A stretch of DNA of 13,083 bases from positions 1 to 13,083 of the forward strand of contig CAZBLU010000041.1 in assembly GCA_964493015.1 (NCBI GenBank), in the 5' to 3' direction. This document shows positions 1 to 6,629 of the stretch, piece after piece; the stretch's first letter is position 1; each line of letters opens with the position of its first letter. This DNA is from Caldimicrobium sp964493015. GTDB taxonomy: Bacteria; Desulfobacterota; Thermodesulfobacteria; Thermodesulfobacteriales; Thermodesulfobacteriaceae. The notes beneath the pieces were generated by a model, which ran no database searches, was not told the DNA's origin, and saw only the letters and a list, made by a program, of their open reading frames with translations. The position numbers and the translations under genes are program-made.

Positions 1-1
1 T

Positions 2-757
2 CAAAGGTTTATTTTTGGAGTGGAGCCGCAATTTGAGCCTGAATATATCTATTCAGCCTGGAACCCTGTTCTCAAAGAAATTTCTAAGATTTTGAATATC
101 CAGTTGGAACTCAAGATTTATAAAACTATACCTGAATTTGAAAAGGCCTTTCTTGCAGGAGAATTTGATTTTGCCTTTATGAACCCTTACCATGCAGTTA
201 TGGCTAAAAAGGCCCAGGGATATATTCCTCTCATTAGAGATAGGACCCCTCTTAAGGGAATTATAGTGATTAAAAAGGATGCCCCATTTAGCAGTATTAC
301 CGATCTTGATGGAGCAGTTATTGCCTTCCCTGCCCCCAATGCCTTTGCCGCATCCCTTTACATGAGAGCCCTCTTAACTGAGAAATTCAAGATAAGATTT
401 ACACCCAAATATGTGAAGACTCATGACAATGTATATAGACATGTCCTTTTAGGCTTAGCTCAAGCTGGAGGGGGAGTAAACAACACCTTTTTGCGCCAAC
501 CCCCTGAGGTAAGGGAAAACCTTCGCATCCTCTTTGAAACTCCCCCCTCTGCTCCCCACCCAATTGTGGCTCACCCAAGAGTTCCCTCTTCTCTGCAAAA
601 AAATTTTGTCAAGGTCTTTCTTGAACTCTCCAAGGAAAAAAGATGGACAGATAATTTTCACAAGATACAAATACCTGATCCCCTCCCAGCAGATTATGAA
701 AGGGATTATTTACCTTTAGAAAAACTCAATATAGAAAAATATCTTGTCTTGGATTAA
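2..757 (+). CDS. PhnD-type periplasmic substrate-binding protein, 5' end outside window
   Basis: This is a substrate-binding protein of the phosphate/phosphite/phosphonate (PhnD-like) family, expected outside the cytoplasmic membrane. The frame is open to the left edge and reads RFIFGVEPQFEPEYIYSAW, the usual N-terminus of the mature protein just after a signal peptide, so the true start and signal peptide lie upstream. The GTG at 20 is an internal valine codon. Family hallmarks are FDFAFMNPYHAVMA (ligand pocket), SSITDLDGAVIAFPAPNAFAAS, THDNVYRHVLLGLAQAGGGV and a PxxRxxLRILFET segment. About 250 residues are visible, nearly the full mature domain. The TAA at 755-757 is one base before the ATG of a hybrid kinase, and no ABC permease or ATPase gene follows. 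I infer a ligand-sensing partner for that kinase. The ligand cannot be read from sequence. An ordinary transporter subunit with its partners upstream remains possible. Confidence 0.85.
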   Translation, partial: QRFIFGVEPQFEPEYIYSAWNPVLKEISKILNIQLELKIYKTIPEFEKAFLAGEFDFAFMNPYHAVMAKKAQGYIPLIRDRTPLKGIIVIKKDAPFSSITDLDGAVIAFPAPNAFAASLYMRALLTEKFKIRFTPKYVKTHDNVYRHVLLGLAQAGGGVNNTFLRQPPEVRENLRILFETPPSAPHPIVAHPRVPSSLQKNFVKVFLELSKEKRWTDNFHKIQIPDPLPADYERDYLPLEKLNIEKYLVLD

Positions 758-758
758 G

Positions 759-3020
759 ATGAAAAAATTTTTCAAAAAAACAAGCCTCCCCACTCAACTA
801 TCTCTTATACTCATTTTTTTACTTACTGTCGGATATGTCATATTTCTTATAACAATTAACTTTTATTCTACATTTCACTACAATAAAATTGCCGAACACA
901 AAATATCTATTTTAAAAGAAGGTCTAACCAGCACATTAAGGCCACTAATTATCACTGAAGATTATGATAAAATTGAGAAATATCTTCTTAATATAGTTAG
1001 TAATACCGATGTAGACTGTATAAGTCTAATAAATACAACAGGAGAGCCTATAATAACTATCGTATTAGAAAATACCCGCCCCAAAATAACTTATCAGGCT
1101 CAAGAAAAAAGAAGAGAGATTAAAGAAGAGATTATCCATGAAAAATATACCATAAAAGTAACCTTTCCGATAAAGGGTTTTCATAACGAAACCATGGCCT
1201 GGATTGAATTTTTATACAACAAAAAATTTTTAAACCTCTTTAAAACCGAAAATTTTCTCCTGATCACAGGATTACTTCTATTGGGAATATTCGTGATCTA
1301 CTTTTTTATTAAATTTTTCTTTTCCTTCTTTTATAGAGATCTTCAAATTTTTTTACAATACTTAAGAGAATTACCTTTTAAGAAAGGAAAGCCTTTAAAG
1401 CATGAGTTCAATTCAAAGGATTTTCAACAATTAAAGGCCTTGGCAGAAGAAATCTCCTCTCTACTTTTAGAACAGGAAAGGCAAATCTTACAAGAAAAAT
1501 TCAAATTGGAGGAGATACTTTTATCTCTTAGGGAAGCGGTTATTTTAGTAGATCTTGAGCTCAAAATAATTTATTTCAATAGGGCTTTTATAGAGATTGC
1601 TGAGTTAGATCCTTCTCAAAATTTAATAGGGAAGAAACTACCAGAGCTTATGCCTTTATCTTTAAAGGGAGAAGGCCCAGAGATATGGACTATTATTGCT
1701 TCTCTTTGTAATCTTTGTAAGGTAACCGAGGGAGGGCTCTCTCATTCACAAACTCAATTTGAAGAGGTTTATTACCGAGCCCCGAGTGGTTCTCAGAAAA
1801 TTTTGGAACTCTCCTTTCGTTGTCTAAAAAATGAAACCTTTGAAGGTTACTTACTAATACTGAGGGATGTTACCCACAAAAAACGGATGGAAGAGGAGAT
1901 TCAGAGGATTCAGAAGTTTGAAGCCATAGACAAGTTAGCTGGTGGTGTAGCCCATGACCTGCGAAATCTTTTAGCTGGTCTTTTTAATTATTTTTATATC
2001 CTTAAAAGGAAAATAGGCCAAGAGGCCCAGATAGACACCCTTTTAGAAAAAATTGAGAAGCTTTTAAATAAGGCTAATGCTCTCTCCTTCCAGCTCCTTA
2101 GCCTTTCTAAGGGTGGCATCCCTCTTAGAAGGGCTGAAAATATCTTAGAGACAATCAAAGAAATGGTTGATTTTTGTCTAGCAGGCTTTCCTGTGCAGGT
2201 GGAACTTGAGGTTAAAAGCGATATAAGCCATTTTCTCTTTGATCCAGAACAGATGGCCCAAGTTTTTCAGAATCTTTTAATTAATGCCAGAGAGGCTATG
2301 CCAGATGGGGGTAAATTAAAGATCGAACTTGAGCTTAAAGAGCTCTTAGAAGAGGAGGTCCCTCCCCTACCAGCTGGCAAATATCTACTTATAACTGTCT
2401 CTGATACAGGAGTAGGCATACCAGAGGATATCTTACCTAAGATATTTGATCCCTTTTTCACCACCAAAGAAAAGGGGACAGGGCTTGGGCTATCTGTGGT
2501 CTTTCAAATTATTAGAAATCACGGTGGCCACATAACAGTCAGTTCTAAAGTGGGAGTGGGAACTACTTTCTACATCTATCTCCCCTATGAGACCGCATCC
2601 CCTGAAGAAGAAATTGGCAAGGAAGAAATAAAGGAATTTGTCCAAAAAGAGCAGGAAAGAAATAAAATTCTCCTTGTTGACGATGAAGAGGATATTAGAG
2701 AAACTTTGAAGGTAATTCTTCCAGAGCTTGGTTATGAGGTAGAAGTAGCTTCCCAAGGAGAAGAGGCAATAACCCATTTTAAGAGGGCTCTGGAACTGGG
2801 CAAACCCTTTGATATAGTGATTACAGACTATGTCATGCCAGACATAACTGGAGATAGACTTGTAAAATCTCTAAAAACCCTCTATCCCAACTTTCTGGCC
2901 ATCTTGTCCACAGGTTATGCCGATATACCTGTAGTCTCAAACTATGAAAGTTTTGCCTTTGATAAAATACTTTTAAAACCCTATACCATAGAGCAGCTCC
3001 TAAAAATCTTAAAAGAGTAG
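759..3020 (+). CDS. Membrane-bound hybrid histidine kinase (sensor-PAS-HisKA-HATPase-REC)
   Basis: A 753-residue sensor kinase with a C-terminal receiver. I chose ATG 759 over TTG 744: it begins MKKFFKKTS, a basic N-terminus before a membrane helix, and forms a stop-start junction (TAAgATG) with the upstream gene. TM1 is about 14-33 and TM2 about 166-192, enclosing a roughly 130-residue extracytoplasmic sensor domain. A PAS domain (about 250-385) follows, containing Cys317-x2-Cys320. The H-box GGVAHDLRNLL has phosphoacceptor His399. The ATPase has its N-box near Asn509, DTGVGIP at 549-555, DPFFTTKEKGTGLGLS with the G2 box at 573, and a final GGHITV segment. The receiver (about 637-753) has Asp641/Asp642, phosphoacceptor Asp690 (TDYVMP) and Lys740. 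No DNA-binding output domain or HPt is present, so a separate partner regulator is expected. Co-transcription with the binding protein suggests that protein delivers the signal to the periplasmic domain (inference). Confidence 0.92.
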   Translation: MKKFFKKTSLPTQLSLILIFLLTVGYVIFLITINFYSTFHYNKIAEHKISILKEGLTSTLRPLIITEDYDKIEKYLLNIVSNTDVDCISLINTTGEPIITIVLENTRPKITYQAQEKRREIKEEIIHEKYTIKVTFPIKGFHNETMAWIEFLYNKKFLNLFKTENFLLITGLLLLGIFVIYFFIKFFFSFFYRDLQIFLQYLRELPFKKGKPLKHEFNSKDFQQLKALAEEISSLLLEQERQILQEKFKLEEILLSLREAVILVDLELKIIYFNRAFIEIAELDPSQNLIGKKLPELMPLSLKGEGPEIWTIIASLCNLCKVTEGGLSHSQTQFEEVYYRAPSGSQKILELSFRCLKNETFEGYLLILRDVTHKKRMEEEIQRIQKFEAIDKLAGGVAHDLRNLLAGLFNYFYILKRKIGQEAQIDTLLEKIEKLLNKANALSFQLLSLSKGGIPLRRAENILETIKEMVDFCLAGFPVQVELEVKSDISHFLFDPEQMAQVFQNLLINAREAMPDGGKLKIELELKELLEEEVPPLPAGKYLLITVSDTGVGIPEDILPKIFDPFFTTKEKGTGLGLSVVFQIIRNHGGHITVSSKVGVGTTFYIYLPYETASPEEEIGKEEIKEFVQKEQERNKILLVDDEEDIRETLKVILPELGYEVEVASQGEEAITHFKRALELGKPFDIVITDYVMPDITGDRLVKSLKTLYPNFLAILSTGYADIPVVSNYESFAFDKILLKPYTIEQLLKILKE

Positions 3021-3339
3021 GCTCCTTTAAAAATTTGGAAATCTTTACAGTATAGACCTCTACAGGCTTTGGCCTACGACAAGGTGCTCCCTAAAGGTTA
3101 TGTCTACCCTTCTTTGGCTCATTTTTCAGATCTTCAAAGCATTTCTTTTAGAGCTTATTAAAAATTGAGGGCAGAGACTTTTTGAAGCCTTTACACCACC
3201 ATTTAATCATGAGAGTTAACACATTAGAAGAGATTTCGCAGGTTTAAATATCCACGCTTTTCTATAAAGGTGTTTTGAAATTCGAGAACTCATTCTGTAA
3301 TCTTTAGAAAACTCTACAAGCGAAGGATGAGCAAGGAGT
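3021..3339. other. Gene-poor gap after the kinase, holding an Rpn fossil
   Basis: Beyond the fossil Rpn C-terminus at 3152-3247 I find no credible gene. Reading frames on both strands are broken by stops within about 45 codons and lack a recognisable motif or ribosome-binding site. No strong hairpin plus T-run follows the kinase stop. The sequence looks like decayed DNA; a 13-base word at 3172-3184 is shared with the Rpn 3' region at 4166-4178 and is part of the fossil. Confidence 0.5.
3152..3247 (+). pseudogene. Fossil C-terminal fragment of an Rpn-family gene
   Basis: Read from 3152, the frame gives about 31 residues ending in TAA at 3245-3247, including KIEGRDFLKPL and RVNTLEEI. This aligns with the C-terminus of the larger Rpn gene downstream (KIEDRDFLRHL ... 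RVSSLEEI) with about 15 of 25 residues identical and one inserted residue. At the DNA level the two share runs such as AAAATTGA, AGAGACTTTTTGA and TTAGAAGAGATT. A stop in the same frame at 3149-3151 and no recognisable Rpn sequence upstream show that only the tail remains. It is divergent from the two near-identical copies in the window, so it represents an older member of the family at this site. Confidence 0.6.
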
Positions 3340-3814
3340 GACTATGACTAATTTTGAGAGATCCCCAGATTATAGCCCAGCTTTGAAAACCATGTTATAA
3401 TAACAAGCATGACTATCCTTCCTCATCCTCATGATGCCTTCTTTAAAGCCTTCCTCAAGGACCCTGAAAACCTAAAACAGTTCCTCAAAGATTTCCTCCC
3501 AGGTGAGCTCCTCAAATTCTTGAGCCTTAATCACCTCCAAATCCTCCCTGAAGAAAAAATACCCCTCTCTAAGGAAAAACGCTTAATTCCTGATCTTGTG
3601 GTAGAAACCTCTCTCCTTGACCGCACTCTCCACATCTATCTCCTCATCGAGCACAAAAGCCAGCCCGATATTAGGACCTTTCTCCAAATAGGCTTTTACA
3701 TCCTCTCCCTTCATGAAGAGGACCTCAAAGCAGGAAGGATACGAGGTTTCTTTGGTTGCAGAAGAATGTGGGGAGAGCAACTCTTGAGGAGATAATTTAT
3801 GTGCTTGAGAGGCT
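3340..3814 (+). repeat. Direct repeat, left copy (Rpn promoter and coding DNA)
   Basis: This segment repeats at 12416-13083. Recognisable similarity starts near 3340. Positions 3347-3385 match 32 of 39 bases, all seven differences being transitions. Positions 3386-3737 appear identical over 352 bases (offset 9,076). Bases 12814-13013 of the right copy are replaced here by seven bases (3738-3744). Positions 3745-3814 then match with two differences (offset 9,269), and the right copy is cut by the window edge at the equivalent of 3814. Confidence 0.95.
3393..3401 (+). promoter_or_regulatory. Extended -10 promoter of the left Rpn copy, predicting leaderless mRNA
   Basis: TGTTATAAT matches the extended -10 consensus (TGnTATAAT) exactly. 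The ATG at 3409 begins seven bases after the last T, which is where transcription would start. There is no Shine-Dalgarno sequence before the ATG and no clear -35 box. The same block precedes the other copy. A leaderless transcript is the simplest reading (inference). Confidence 0.6.
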
Positions 3815-4262
3815 GATTAGTCTTTGGGGGTTGATGAATGAGAGGGGAAGGATATTGTTTGGATTTATGGTGAGGTATGTGGCTGATGTGAGGGGAGTTG
3901 ACGCAAGGGAAGTAGTGTATAAAATAATGGAGAGAGGAGGTGAGAGAGTGGAGAGGGAGATAAGGAGCTTTTGGGATGACATAAGAGAGGAGGCCCTGAG
4001 AGAGGGATTACAACAGGGATTACGGCAGGGATTACAGCAAGGATTAGAGCAGGGATTAAGGCAAGGGCTCATCCTTGAAGCTCAAGAGATGGTGCTTGAA
4101 GCTTTGGAGGAGAGGTTTGGCAAGGTAGAAAAAGAGTTGTCTGAGCGCATAAAGAAAATTGAAGATAGAGACTTTTTGAGACATCTATTCAAGTTATCTC
4201 TCAGGGTGAGCTCTTTAGAAGAGATTTTGAGAGCATTAGAGGAAATAAAGAGATACGACTAA
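3409..4262 (+). pseudogene. Rpn-family PD-(D/E)XK nuclease, frameshifted by internal deletion
   Basis: Rpn (YhgA-like, formerly 'transposase_31') proteins are DNA nucleases tied to recombination and phage defence. The N-terminal part (3409 to about 3737) carries the nuclease signature DAFFKAFLKDP, Asp62 in PDLVVE, and Glu81-x-Lys83 in EHKS, identical to the right-hand copy. After residue 110 the frame runs into non-family sequence and stops at 3795. The rest continues in another frame from about 3745 (LWLQKNVGRATLEEI) to TAA 4260-4262. Comparison with the copy at 12485 shows 200 bases replaced by seven, a net loss of 193, which is not a multiple of three. The C-terminal frame is uninterrupted: DVRGVDAREVVYKIMER, a Gly-Leu repeat, and a helical tail. 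It could still be translated from ATG 3834 (142 residues) or TTG 3855. The nuclease itself should be dead because the segment after the EHK motif, including the YYHG strand, is missing. Confidence 0.85.
4005..4070 (+). repeat. 12-bp tandem repeat encoding a Gly-Leu-x-Gln tract
   Basis: Five consecutive 12-base units of the form GGATTAnnnCAR plus a half unit lie within the C-terminal Rpn frame. They encode EGLQQGLRQGLQQGLEQGL, a four-residue periodic stretch typical of the C-terminal region of Rpn proteins. Unit number could vary by slippage in steps of four residues without breaking the frame. Confidence 0.9.
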
Positions 4263-4358
4263 GGATGTTTAGATTTCAAGGGTGTTATACCTTATGACAG
4301 ATTTTTCTTGAAATATAGCAAGATTCTTTTGAATTTTAAAATACCCTCTCTTCAAGCC

Positions 4359-4386
4359 TTGAAAGAGCAAGAATTTATGGTAAAAA
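4359..4386 (+). promoter_or_regulatory. Candidate promoter for the Rho_N-purC operon
   Basis: TTGAAA at 4359-4364, a 16-base spacer and TAAAAA at 4381-4386 resemble a sigma-70 promoter (5/6 and 4/6 matches). This would give a leader of about 55 bases to the ATG at 4449. The -35 box is the right arm of an imperfect dyad (4348-4367), which could be an operator. The match is weak, but this 186-base gap is the only place for a promoter serving the operon. Confidence 0.3.
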
Positions 4387-4448
4387 AATAAATCTCAAGC
4401 AATTTTTAGAGGAACTACCAAAAATTTTAATTATCCAGGAGGAGAGCC

Positions 4449-4787
4449 ATGGAGGAGAGAACAGATTTACCCAAACTGGAGAAAAAACTGGAAAAAATGA
4501 CCATTAAAGAGCTTAGAGACATAGCCCTGCAGATCCCTGAGATCAGTGGAGTCCATGGAATGAATAAAGAGGAATTAATATCAGCCCTAAAAAAGGTTTA
4601 CGGCATTAAAGAGGAGCCCAAAAAGGTTGGAGCCTCTATGAGAGAGATCAAGGCCAAGGTTAAGAAATTTAAGGCCTTAGCTGAGGAGGCTAAACTCAAT
4701 AAAGATTGGGTGAAATATGAGAGATACAGGAAACTTGCAAGCCTCTTTAAAAAGAGGACAAGAAAATTAGCGAGATTATCTGCCTAA
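4449..4787 (+). CDS. Small basic protein with Rho_N/SAP-like domain
   Basis: A 112-residue protein with a strong ribosome-binding site (AGGAGG, 4437-4442, six bases before ATG). Residues about 15-50 (MTIKELRDIALQIPEISGV followed by MNKEELISALKKVYG) match the helix-extended-helix fold of the Rho termination factor N-terminal domain, which overlaps in shape with SAP domains and binds nucleic acid. Residues about 63-112 are highly basic and helical, ending FKKRTRKLARLSA. No RNA-dependent ATPase domain is present, so this is not Rho itself. It is first in an operon, eight bases before purC. A nucleic-acid-binding role is inferred from fold and charge; the specific function is unknown. Confidence 0.75.
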   Translation: MEERTDLPKLEKKLEKMTIKELRDIALQIPEISGVHGMNKEELISALKKVYGIKEEPKKVGASMREIKAKVKKFKALAEEAKLNKDWVKYERYRKLASLFKKRTRKLARLSA

Positions 4788-4795
4788 AGCCTTTC

Positions 4796-5683
4796 ATGTC
4801 TGCCCTTTACCAAACAGAGATAAAGACAGTCCCCCTTTTCCATAGGGGTAAGGTTAGAGACATATATGATTTAGGGGACAAACTTCTCATCGTGGCCACA
4901 GATCGCCTTTCTGCCTTTGATGTAGTTCTTCCCACTCCTATTCCAGATAAGGGGAAGATTCTCACACTCATGACCCTCTTCTGGCTTGACTTCTTAAGTG
5001 ACATAGTGGAGAACCATCTCATCACCGCTAAGGTAGAAGAGTATCCAGAGGAACTTAAGGAATATGCCGATATCCTTAGAGATAGAAGTATGATAGTCAA
5101 AAAAGCCAAGATCTTACCTGTGGAGTGTATTGTGCGGGGGTATCTCTCAGGTTCTGCCTGGCGAGAATATAGAGAAAGGGGGGAAATCTGTGGCCTTAAG
5201 CTTCCCGAAGGACTAAGGGAGAGCGAGAGGCTACCTGAGCCTATTTTTACCCCTTCAACCAAGGCTGAACTTGGCAAGCACGATATTAATATCAGCTTTG
5301 AGGAGATGAAAAAAATTATTGGCGAATCTCTTGCCGACGCTGTTAGAACCATTTCCCTTAAGTTATATCAAAAGGCCCATGCCTATGCCTTAGAAAGAGG
5401 AATCATTATTGCCGATACCAAATTTGAATTTGGGCTCTATGAGGGAAGACTTATCCTTGTTGATGAGGTCTTAACACCAGATTCTTCCCGATTTTGGCCT
5501 AAAGATACCTACACCCCAGGTAGACCACAAGAAAGTTTTGACAAACAGTTCATTAGGGATTGGCTTAAGAACTCTGGCTGGCAAGAAGGCACCCCACCTC
5601 CTTCCCTTCCTCCCGAAATAGTGAGCCAGACAAGAGAGAGATATTTAGAGGCCTTCTACAGGCTTACGGGAAAGTCCCTCTAA
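4796..5683 (+). CDS. purC: Phosphoribosylaminoimidazole-succinocarboxamide synthase (SAICAR synthetase)
   Basis: PurC catalyses the ATP-dependent joining of CAIR and aspartate to give SAICAR in de novo purine synthesis, in the cytoplasm. The 295-residue protein has GKVRDIY (18-24, nucleotide-binding lobe), TDRLSAFDVVLP (35-46), VECIVRGYLSGSAW (109-122), FTPSTKAE with the following HD (151-163), IIADTKFEFG (204-213), LVDEVLTPDSSRFWP (221-235) and SFDKQFIRDWL (247-257). It is the longer form of about 300 residues, not the E. coli form of about 237. ATG 4796 is eight bases after the upstream stop without a clear Shine-Dalgarno, suggesting translational coupling. The gene ends in two adjacent in-frame TAA codons (5681-5686). 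No other purine gene is in the window. Confidence 0.97.
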   Translation: MSALYQTEIKTVPLFHRGKVRDIYDLGDKLLIVATDRLSAFDVVLPTPIPDKGKILTLMTLFWLDFLSDIVENHLITAKVEEYPEELKEYADILRDRSMIVKKAKILPVECIVRGYLSGSAWREYRERGEICGLKLPEGLRESERLPEPIFTPSTKAELGKHDINISFEEMKKIIGESLADAVRTISLKLYQKAHAYALERGIIIADTKFEFGLYEGRLILVDEVLTPDSSRFWPKDTYTPGRPQESFDKQFIRDWLKNSGWQEGTPPPSLPPEIVSQTRERYLEAFYRLTGKSL

Positions 5684-5693
5684 TAAACTTCAA

Positions 5694-6629
5694 ATGGTAA
5701 AACTAAACTATGAATTTCTCTATGTGAAGCCTGAAGATATAGATTTTACGTCTCGTGAATATCTCTTTTCCTATCCTGATAGAAAGGCCCTACTAATTGA
5801 AAGTATAAGAGAGCTTGGACTCCTTAATCCACCCCTTTTATATCCCTCAGAAGACAAGCTTTGCATAATCTCTGGTGAGGGAAGAATTCAGGCTTCCTTA
5901 GAGCTTGGCTGGAAAAGTATACCAGCCTTGGTTTTCAAAGAACACTTATCTCCTAAGGAGCTTCTACTCATTTCTTTAGAAACTAACCTATGGAGGGGCT
6001 TAAATCTGGTAGAAAAGGCCCTTTTTATCTCCAAAGCCAGGGCTATCTTTGAGCTAAGGGAGATCTTAGCTATACTTCCTAAGCTTGGCCTCTCTCCTCA
6101 CCCACACTGGATCTTCTATCTGGAAAAGGTTTCCTCCTTAGAGGACCCCTTTAAGCGTCTCCTTGTTGAGGAAAGATTAAATCCTAAGGTTGTAGATATA
6201 CTTGTTAAGCTTGAGTGGGAAGAAAGGAGAGAGTTTTTAGAGGTGTTGGAGAAAATAAATTTAACCTTTAGTGAACAAAGAGAGGTCTTGCAGGCCTTAG
6301 TAGATTTTCAAAAGAGGGAGGGCTTAAAAGGACTCCTCCCTAAGAAGTTAAAGGAAACCCTACAGGAAGAGGATCCCACAACCAGAAAAAGGACCTTTCT
6401 TGAGATCTTAAACCAACTGCGATATCCTTCCTATTATCCCAAACAAAAGGCCATAGAAAAGCTTAAAAGGCATTTTCAGGGAAAGGGCATAAACATTGAT
6501 TTTATCCCCTATCTTGAAAAAAGGGAAGTTACCGTTAACTTTAAAGCTAAGAATCCTCAGGAATTGGAAGCTATTTTAGAATTCTTACGTCATGAAGGCG
6601 AAGGACTTTTTAGAGTATTTGAAGGATAA
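5694..6629 (+). CDS. ParB/Srx-fold (ParB-like N-terminal domain) protein
   Basis: A 311-residue protein whose first 110 or so residues match the ParB-like N-terminal domain: YVKPEDIDF, then SIRELGLLNPPLLYP, then ISGEGRIQASLELGW (59-73, the box II/GERR region), then ETNLWRGLNLVEKA (96-109, equivalent to the ENxxRxDLNxxE region). The canonical GERR is GEGR here, so one of the two arginines of the nucleotide-binding motif is replaced by glycine. The middle (about 110-250) is helical and may hold a degenerate helix-turn-helix. The C-terminal part has PSYYPKQKAIEKLKRHFQG and a strand-rich end. No ParA, parS-like repeat or origin is nearby, so a chromosome-segregation ParB is unlikely. It starts 10 bases after purC, and its last 38 bases overlap the next gene. 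The exact role is unknown. Confidence 0.75.
   Translation: MVKLNYEFLYVKPEDIDFTSREYLFSYPDRKALLIESIRELGLLNPPLLYPSEDKLCIISGEGRIQASLELGWKSIPALVFKEHLSPKELLLISLETNLWRGLNLVEKALFISKARAIFELREILAILPKLGLSPHPHWIFYLEKVSSLEDPFKRLLVEERLNPKVVDILVKLEWEERREFLEVLEKINLTFSEQREVLQALVDFQKREGLKGLLPKKLKETLQEEDPTTRKRTFLEILNQLRYPSYYPKQKAIEKLKRHFQGKGINIDFIPYLEKREVTVNFKAKNPQELEAILEFLRHEGEGLFRVFEG

Noticed and set aside
20..22. GTG at 20 as the start of the binding-protein gene
   Set aside because: The frame is open to the window edge, and residues before it (RFIFG) belong to the conserved mature N-terminus; the secretion signal must lie upstream.
744..758. TTG 744 as the kinase start
   Set aside because: ATG 759 gives a basic N-terminus directly before TM1 and a stop-start junction; the TTG would overlap the upstream gene and has no ribosome-binding site.
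4005..4070. CRISPR-like array
   Set aside because: Units are contiguous 12-mers in a reading frame, with no spacers and no cas genes.
3797..4072. Cys/Asn/Pro-repeat protein on the minus strand (NPCSNPCCNPC)
   Set aside because: It is the reverse complement of the 12-bp repeat and purine-rich Rpn tail; the pattern follows from the sense repeat.
4807..5352. 181-codon open frame antisense to purC
   Set aside because: It is low-complexity, Ser/Leu-rich shadow coding opposite a certain gene, with no recognisable domain.
5694..6629. Chromosome-partition ParB
   Set aside because: No ParA gene, no parS-like palindromes, altered GERR motif, and placement inside a purC operon.
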